Origin: Streptomyces ficellus
GTDB lineage: Bacteria; Actinomycetota; Actinomycetes; Streptomycetales; Streptomycetaceae
Direction: 5' to 3'
DNA: 64,000 nucleotides
NCBI RefSeq assembly: GCF_009739905.1
Contig: NZ_CP034279.1
Coordinates: 2,480,001-2,544,000, forward strand
Shown here piece by piece: positions 60,905 through 64,000 of this stretch. Under the pieces are notes generated by a model that worked only from the letters and a program-made list of their open reading frames with translations, did not search any database and was not told where the DNA came from. The position numbers and the translations under genes were made by a program. The number at the start of each line of letters is the position of its first letter. The stretch's first letter is position 1.

Positions 60905-61878
60905 GCCGCCTCCATCCAGATGTCGGCCAGGGACTCCTCGAGGTTGATGCGGGGGCGCCAGCCGAGCCGGTCCCGCGCGGTGCGCACGTCGGCCTGCTGC
61001 CAGCTGCCGCAGCCGTCGGGGTACGGGTGGGGCGCGGGGGCCAGGTGCTCCGGGCCGCTCTCGCCCCGCTGGGCCCCGATGGACGCCATGGCGCCCACGG
61101 CGGACAGGGCCGGCCTGCCCCCGGGCGCGTCCTGTTCGTGCAGGGAGCCCGCGTACCCGGCGACGCGGGCCAGGACGGCGGCCGCGTCACGGAGCCGGAC
61201 GGCCCGGCCGGTGCCGATGTTGACGATGCCCTGCGCCGCCGACAGCGAGGCGGCGTGCACCGCGCGGGCCACGTCCCGGACGTCGACGAAGTCGCGCTGG
61301 ACGCCCAGGCCGCCGAGCTTCAGCTCGCCGTCACCGGTCTGCATGGCGCGCCGCATGGCCTCGGCGAGCCGGCCGAGCGGCGACCCGGCGGGCGTTCCGG
61401 GGCCGACCGGCGAGAACACCCGCAGGACCACCGCGTCCAGGCCGGAGCCGAGGACCAGTTCGGTGGCGGCGAGCTTGGAGACGCCGTAGGGCCCGCCGGG
61501 GCGCGGGACGGCGTCCTCGGCGGTGGACGAGCCGGGCTGCGAGGGCCCGTACTCGGAGGCGCAGCCGACCTGGACCATCCGTGCGCCGCAGCCGCTGCGG
61601 CGCAGCGCCTCGCAGACGGTGGCGACGGCGACCGTGTTGTGCCGGGTCAGCTCGCGCGCCCCGCCCCGGGTGGTGCCGGCGCAGTTGATCACGACGCCGG
61701 GGTGGACGGCGTCCAGGAACCGGGTGAGCGCGCCGGGGCTGCCGCCGGCGAGGTCGAAGCGTACGTCGGCGTCGTCGCCGCGCCCGAGGGCGGTCAGGTG
61801 GACGGCCGGGTCGGCGAGCAGCCGGTCCGCGACGTACCGGCCGATGAAGCCGTTGGCACCGAGCAGCAGCACCCTCAT
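60892..61878 (-). CDS. NAD-dependent sugar-nucleotide epimerase/dehydratase (extended SDR)
   Basis: 328 residues. Rossmann motif LLLGANGFIGRYVADRLL at the N-terminus, VINCAGTT, a Ser in QVGCASEYGPS, catalytic PYGVSKLAATE (YxxxK), and a C-terminal VNIGTGRAVRLRDAAAVLA typical of UDP-sugar 4-epimerases and related enzymes. Likely provides the activated sugar for the glycosyltransferase upstream in the same operon; the specific sugar cannot be read from sequence. ATG 61878 follows AAGGGGGC. Confidence 0.92.
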   Translation of the reverse strand: MRVLLLGANGFIGRYVADRLLADPAVHLTALGRGDDADVRFDLAGGSPGALTRFLDAVHPGVVINCAGTTRGGARELTRHNTVAVATVCEALRRSGCGARMVQVGCASEYGPSQPGSSTAEDAVPRPGGPYGVSKLAATELVLGSGLDAVVLRVFSPVGPGTPAGSPLGRLAEAMRRAMQTGDGELKLGGLGVQRDFVDVRDVARAVHAASLSAAQGIVNIGTGRAVRLRDAAAVLARVAGYAGSLHEQDAPGGRPALSAVGAMASIGAQRGESGPEHLAPAPHPYPDGCGSWQQADVRTARDRLGWRPRINLEESLADIWMEAACRI

Positions 61879-61992
61879 CGCGCGCCCCCTTCGCGCGGAG
61901 TGGCCGTTGCGGGGGTTGGGGGGATCATGTCCGTTGTCTCCTTGCGGGGATGTGTGCCGGTGGAAGGGGTGGGTGCGGGCGGCGACCGGGTG

Positions 61993-63267
61993 TCAGGTCG
62001 TGGTGTCCGCGTGGGCGGAGGCGCGGGCGAGTACGGCGGTGGCGTACGCCAGCAGGGCGAGGGCGGCCCCGCCGCACGCGAGCGTGGGTACGGCCCCGGG
62101 GCCCCAGCCGGCGAGGGCGGCCTCGACCGGGCGGGCGAGCCGGTCGCAGCCCGGCAGGCGGGCGGCGAGGACCGAGGCGCAGGCCAGGGCCTCGACGGCG
62201 CACGCGCCGAGCAGTCCGGCTGCGGCGCCGCCGGGGAAGCCGTGGACGGCGAGCAGCCGGGCCAGGAAGAGGAGGACGCCGAGGGCGAGGGCGCCGCCGC
62301 TGACGGAGCCGTGGCCGAGGGCGGCGCCGACGAGCGCGAGCAGCCCGGCGAGGACGGTCGTGTACAGCGCGACGGCTCCGAGGAGGAGGGGGCGACTGCG
62401 CGCGGCGAAGTCGGCCAGGCCCCGGCTGTCGGCGAGCCTGCGGCGGGCCCGGGCGGCGTACAGCCGGGCGCACCCGTCGGCGGGAAGGGCGGCGAGCGCC
62501 AGGCCCAGCAGCGGCGGGGCGTCCACCGGCCAGGGCCCGTCGGGGCCGCCGGCCACGAGCTGCTCCAGGAGGCCGTCACCGAACAGGGCGTACAGGAGGA
62601 GAAACCCGGTCCACGCGCGCGTGCCCGCCGCGGTGTGCGCGCCGGCCGCCGGGTGCGTACCGGCTGCCGTGCGCCCGGCGGTGAGGGCCACCGCGAGTGC
62701 CAGGGCCCCGGCCACGCCGACGGCCGCCCACAGCGGCCCGTCCGTCACGGCGAGACCGGCCACGGTGAGGGCGCCCACGGCCCCCGGGAGGAGGGCGAGC
62801 AGGGTGGTCCGGGCGCTCCACGGGCCGTCGGCGCCGGGGGCGGAGGCGGCGGAGCGGGCCCGGGTCCCGTCATCACCGCGCGGCACGCGCGCGTACAGCT
62901 CCTCGGCGAGCGAGAACACGTCCCGGTGCCGGAAGCGGGCGGCGGTGCGGTCGGTGACCCCGTGGGCCTCCAGCCCGGCCGCGATCTCCAGGGGGTCGAC
63001 CGCCCGTTCGCACAGCTCCCGGTGCCGGTGCAGCAGCGCCTTCACCGGATCCGCGGGCCCCCGCCGGGCCACCGGGCCGCCGCCCCCGGCGCGCTCCCGC
63101 CCGGCGCCGTCGCCGAGAGTGGTGGGCGTGTCGGCGGGTCCGGGCGCGGGCTTCGACAGGAGGGCCTCCGCGTGGCTGCGCCAGGCGTGCGTGCTCCGGG
63201 CGGGCAGGGCGCCCGGAGCGGCGCCCGGCGCGCGGCTGCCCGGTGCCGGGGTGCCTCCGTCAGACAT
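61993..63267 (-). CDS. Polytopic membrane protein of a polysaccharide-type operon
   Basis: 424 residues. A cytosolic N-terminal part (1-145), Ala/Pro/Gly-rich and then helical with HRELCERAVDPLEIAAGLEA and TAARFRHRDVFSLAEELYAR, precedes about eight membrane helices. That helical motif recurs in other streptomycete membrane proteins but I cannot assign a function. Its place between a PelF-like glycosyltransferase and an epimerase suggests an export or synthase-complex role (compare PelG/PelE), not established. ATG 63267 overlaps the glycosyltransferase stop by eight bases. Confidence 0.8.
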   Translation of the reverse strand: MSDGGTPAPGSRAPGAAPGALPARSTHAWRSHAEALLSKPAPGPADTPTTLGDGAGRERAGGGGPVARRGPADPVKALLHRHRELCERAVDPLEIAAGLEAHGVTDRTAARFRHRDVFSLAEELYARVPRGDDGTRARSAASAPGADGPWSARTTLLALLPGAVGALTVAGLAVTDGPLWAAVGVAGALALAVALTAGRTAAGTHPAAGAHTAAGTRAWTGFLLLYALFGDGLLEQLVAGGPDGPWPVDAPPLLGLALAALPADGCARLYAARARRRLADSRGLADFAARSRPLLLGAVALYTTVLAGLLALVGAALGHGSVSGGALALGVLLFLARLLAVHGFPGGAAAGLLGACAVEALACASVLAARLPGCDRLARPVEAALAGWGPGAVPTLACGGAALALLAYATAVLARASAHADTTT

Positions 63268-64000
63268 GGCCGTCCACCTTCCCGGCGATGGGGAAGGAGG
63301 CCGCGACCGGCAGCGAGGCGACGACCGGGATGCTGTCGACGGCCGCGGCCGGCACGGGGGCCGGGGGCGCCGCTGCGGGGGGCGGGGGCGTGGGCGCGCC
63401 GGGGCGCGTGGCCGTGGCGGTGTACGCGCCCGGGGCCGCTCCCTGTTCCGCGGCGGCCCACGCGGGGGTGGTCGCGCCGCCCGAGCCGCGTCCGGTCCAG
63501 TGCCCCGGTACGTAGGCCTCGGCCGGGTGCGCGAAGGGCAGGGGCTCGCCGTCCGCGCCGACGCCCTCGGCGTCGCGGTGGACGGGGGCCTGGGAGATCA
63601 GCTCCAGATAAATGCCGCGAAATGCCGCGAGGTTCTGCTCGACGGTGAACAATTCGAGTGCGCGGGCGCGTGCGGCGGCGCCCAGCCGTTCGCGTCGCGC
63701 CGGGTCGCGCAACAGCGACAGGCACGCGTCGGCGAGCGCCCGCGGATTGCGCGGGGGCACGACCAGTCCTGTGCCACCGATGACCTCGACGACCGCGCCG
63801 ACGTCCGTCGAGACGGTGGCGCGCCCGCACAGCATGGCCTCGACCAGGCCGAGCGGGAAGCCCTCGACCACGCTGGACAGGACGACCACGCCGGCCGCGG
63901 CGTAGGCGTGGGCGAGGTCCGGCGCGTACGGACTGCCGAGGTCCTCGAAGGAGACGGGGTTGTCCCCCACGGCGTGCGCGTCGGTGGCCTCGTCGGGGAA
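63260..64000 (-). CDS. GT4-family glycosyltransferase, PelF-like (5' partial)
   Basis: C-terminal 246 residues; the frame is open to the window edge. Seen: the donor-binding half of a GT-B enzyme with DLAHAYAAAGVVVLSSVVEG, EGFPLGLVEAMLCGRATVST (the E-x7-E pair) and DVGAVVEVIGGTGLVVPPRN, then a 110-residue Pro/Ala-rich tail unlike most GT4 proteins. The DVGAVVEVIG segment resembles PelF. The sugar and acceptor cannot be named. First visible gene of an operon with overlaps to the membrane protein, then epimerase and spherulin-4 hydrolase. Confidence 0.88.
   Translation of the reverse strand, partial: FPDEATDAHAVGDNPVSFEDLGSPYAPDLAHAYAAAGVVVLSSVVEGFPLGLVEAMLCGRATVSTDVGAVVEVIGGTGLVVPPRNPRALADACLSLLRDPARRERLGAAARARALELFTVEQNLAAFRGIYLELISQAPVHRDAEGVGADGEPLPFAHPAEAYVPGHWTGRGSGGATTPAWAAAEQGAAPGAYTATATRPGAPTPPPPAAAPPAPVPAAAVDSIPVVASLPVAASFPIAGKVDGHV

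Overview
The window is a piece of a Streptomyces (or very close streptomycete) chromosome. GC content is very high throughout and third codon positions are almost all G or C. The markers are SigR/RsrA, a WblC (WhiB7) regulator, AdnAB, mycoredoxin, MoeZ, UPF0182 and PPA1309-type proteins, and many GTG starts and 4-base stop/start overlaps. No insertion sequence, integrase, prophage, CRISPR array or rRNA operon was found, so this is core chromosome with a few accessory patches.

Layout. 1-2390: end of class Ia ribonucleotide reductase (nrdA partial, nrdB). 2387-8200: DUF2809 membrane protein, secreted M15 peptidase, peptide deformylase, TPR protein and two membrane HD/HD-GYP proteins. 8417-9662: the rsrA-sigR thiol-oxidative-stress module with a recognisable SigR-type promoter. 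9690-16845: small hydrolase, SRAP protein, M50 protease, aroA-rsgA, SMR transporter, TetR regulator, hisN and a CBS protein. 16952-18973: divergent katA / Fur-family repressor with an operator-like repeat inside the katA promoter. 19083-21440: two identical initiator tRNA genes, each with its own terminator, bracketing a large Sel1/TPR gene.

21519-60057 follows, gene family for gene family, the block known around Rv3193c-Rv3206c in Mycobacterium tuberculosis: UPF0182, Lon-like PDZ protease, DUF2342, WhiB7, ABC1 kinase, UvrD2, mycoredoxin, NudC, AdnA, AdnB, alkyltransferase-like protein and MoeZ. Streptomycete additions are interleaved: MoaE, an SDR protein, NUDIX, three AIM24 proteins (one fused to TerD), an orphan TOMM-type E1 protein, a kinase-like/LPG-synthase fusion and tandem S33 lipoprotein peptidases. 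The wblC gene has a leader with an A-tract promoter, a 110-codon upstream ORF and a textbook intrinsic terminator, which fits ribosome-controlled attenuation of antibiotic-resistance induction.

60128-64000 (minus strand) is an overlapping operon of a GT4 glycosyltransferase (partial), a polytopic membrane protein, an NAD-dependent sugar epimerase and a spherulin-4-type glycoside hydrolase. That combination resembles the core of Pel-type exopolysaccharide loci and is the best candidate here for an under-described system. A second recurring theme is short tandem repeats (15-24 bp units) or a 44-bp perfect palindrome sitting at gene 3' ends.

Functionally the window gathers redox and antibiotic-stress control (sigR/rsrA, katA/fur, wblC, mycoredoxin), DNA-break and nucleotide handling (nrdAB, AdnAB, UvrD2, SRAP, ATL, NudC), envelope/proteolysis genes and essential housekeeping (def, aroA, rsgA, initiator tRNA).
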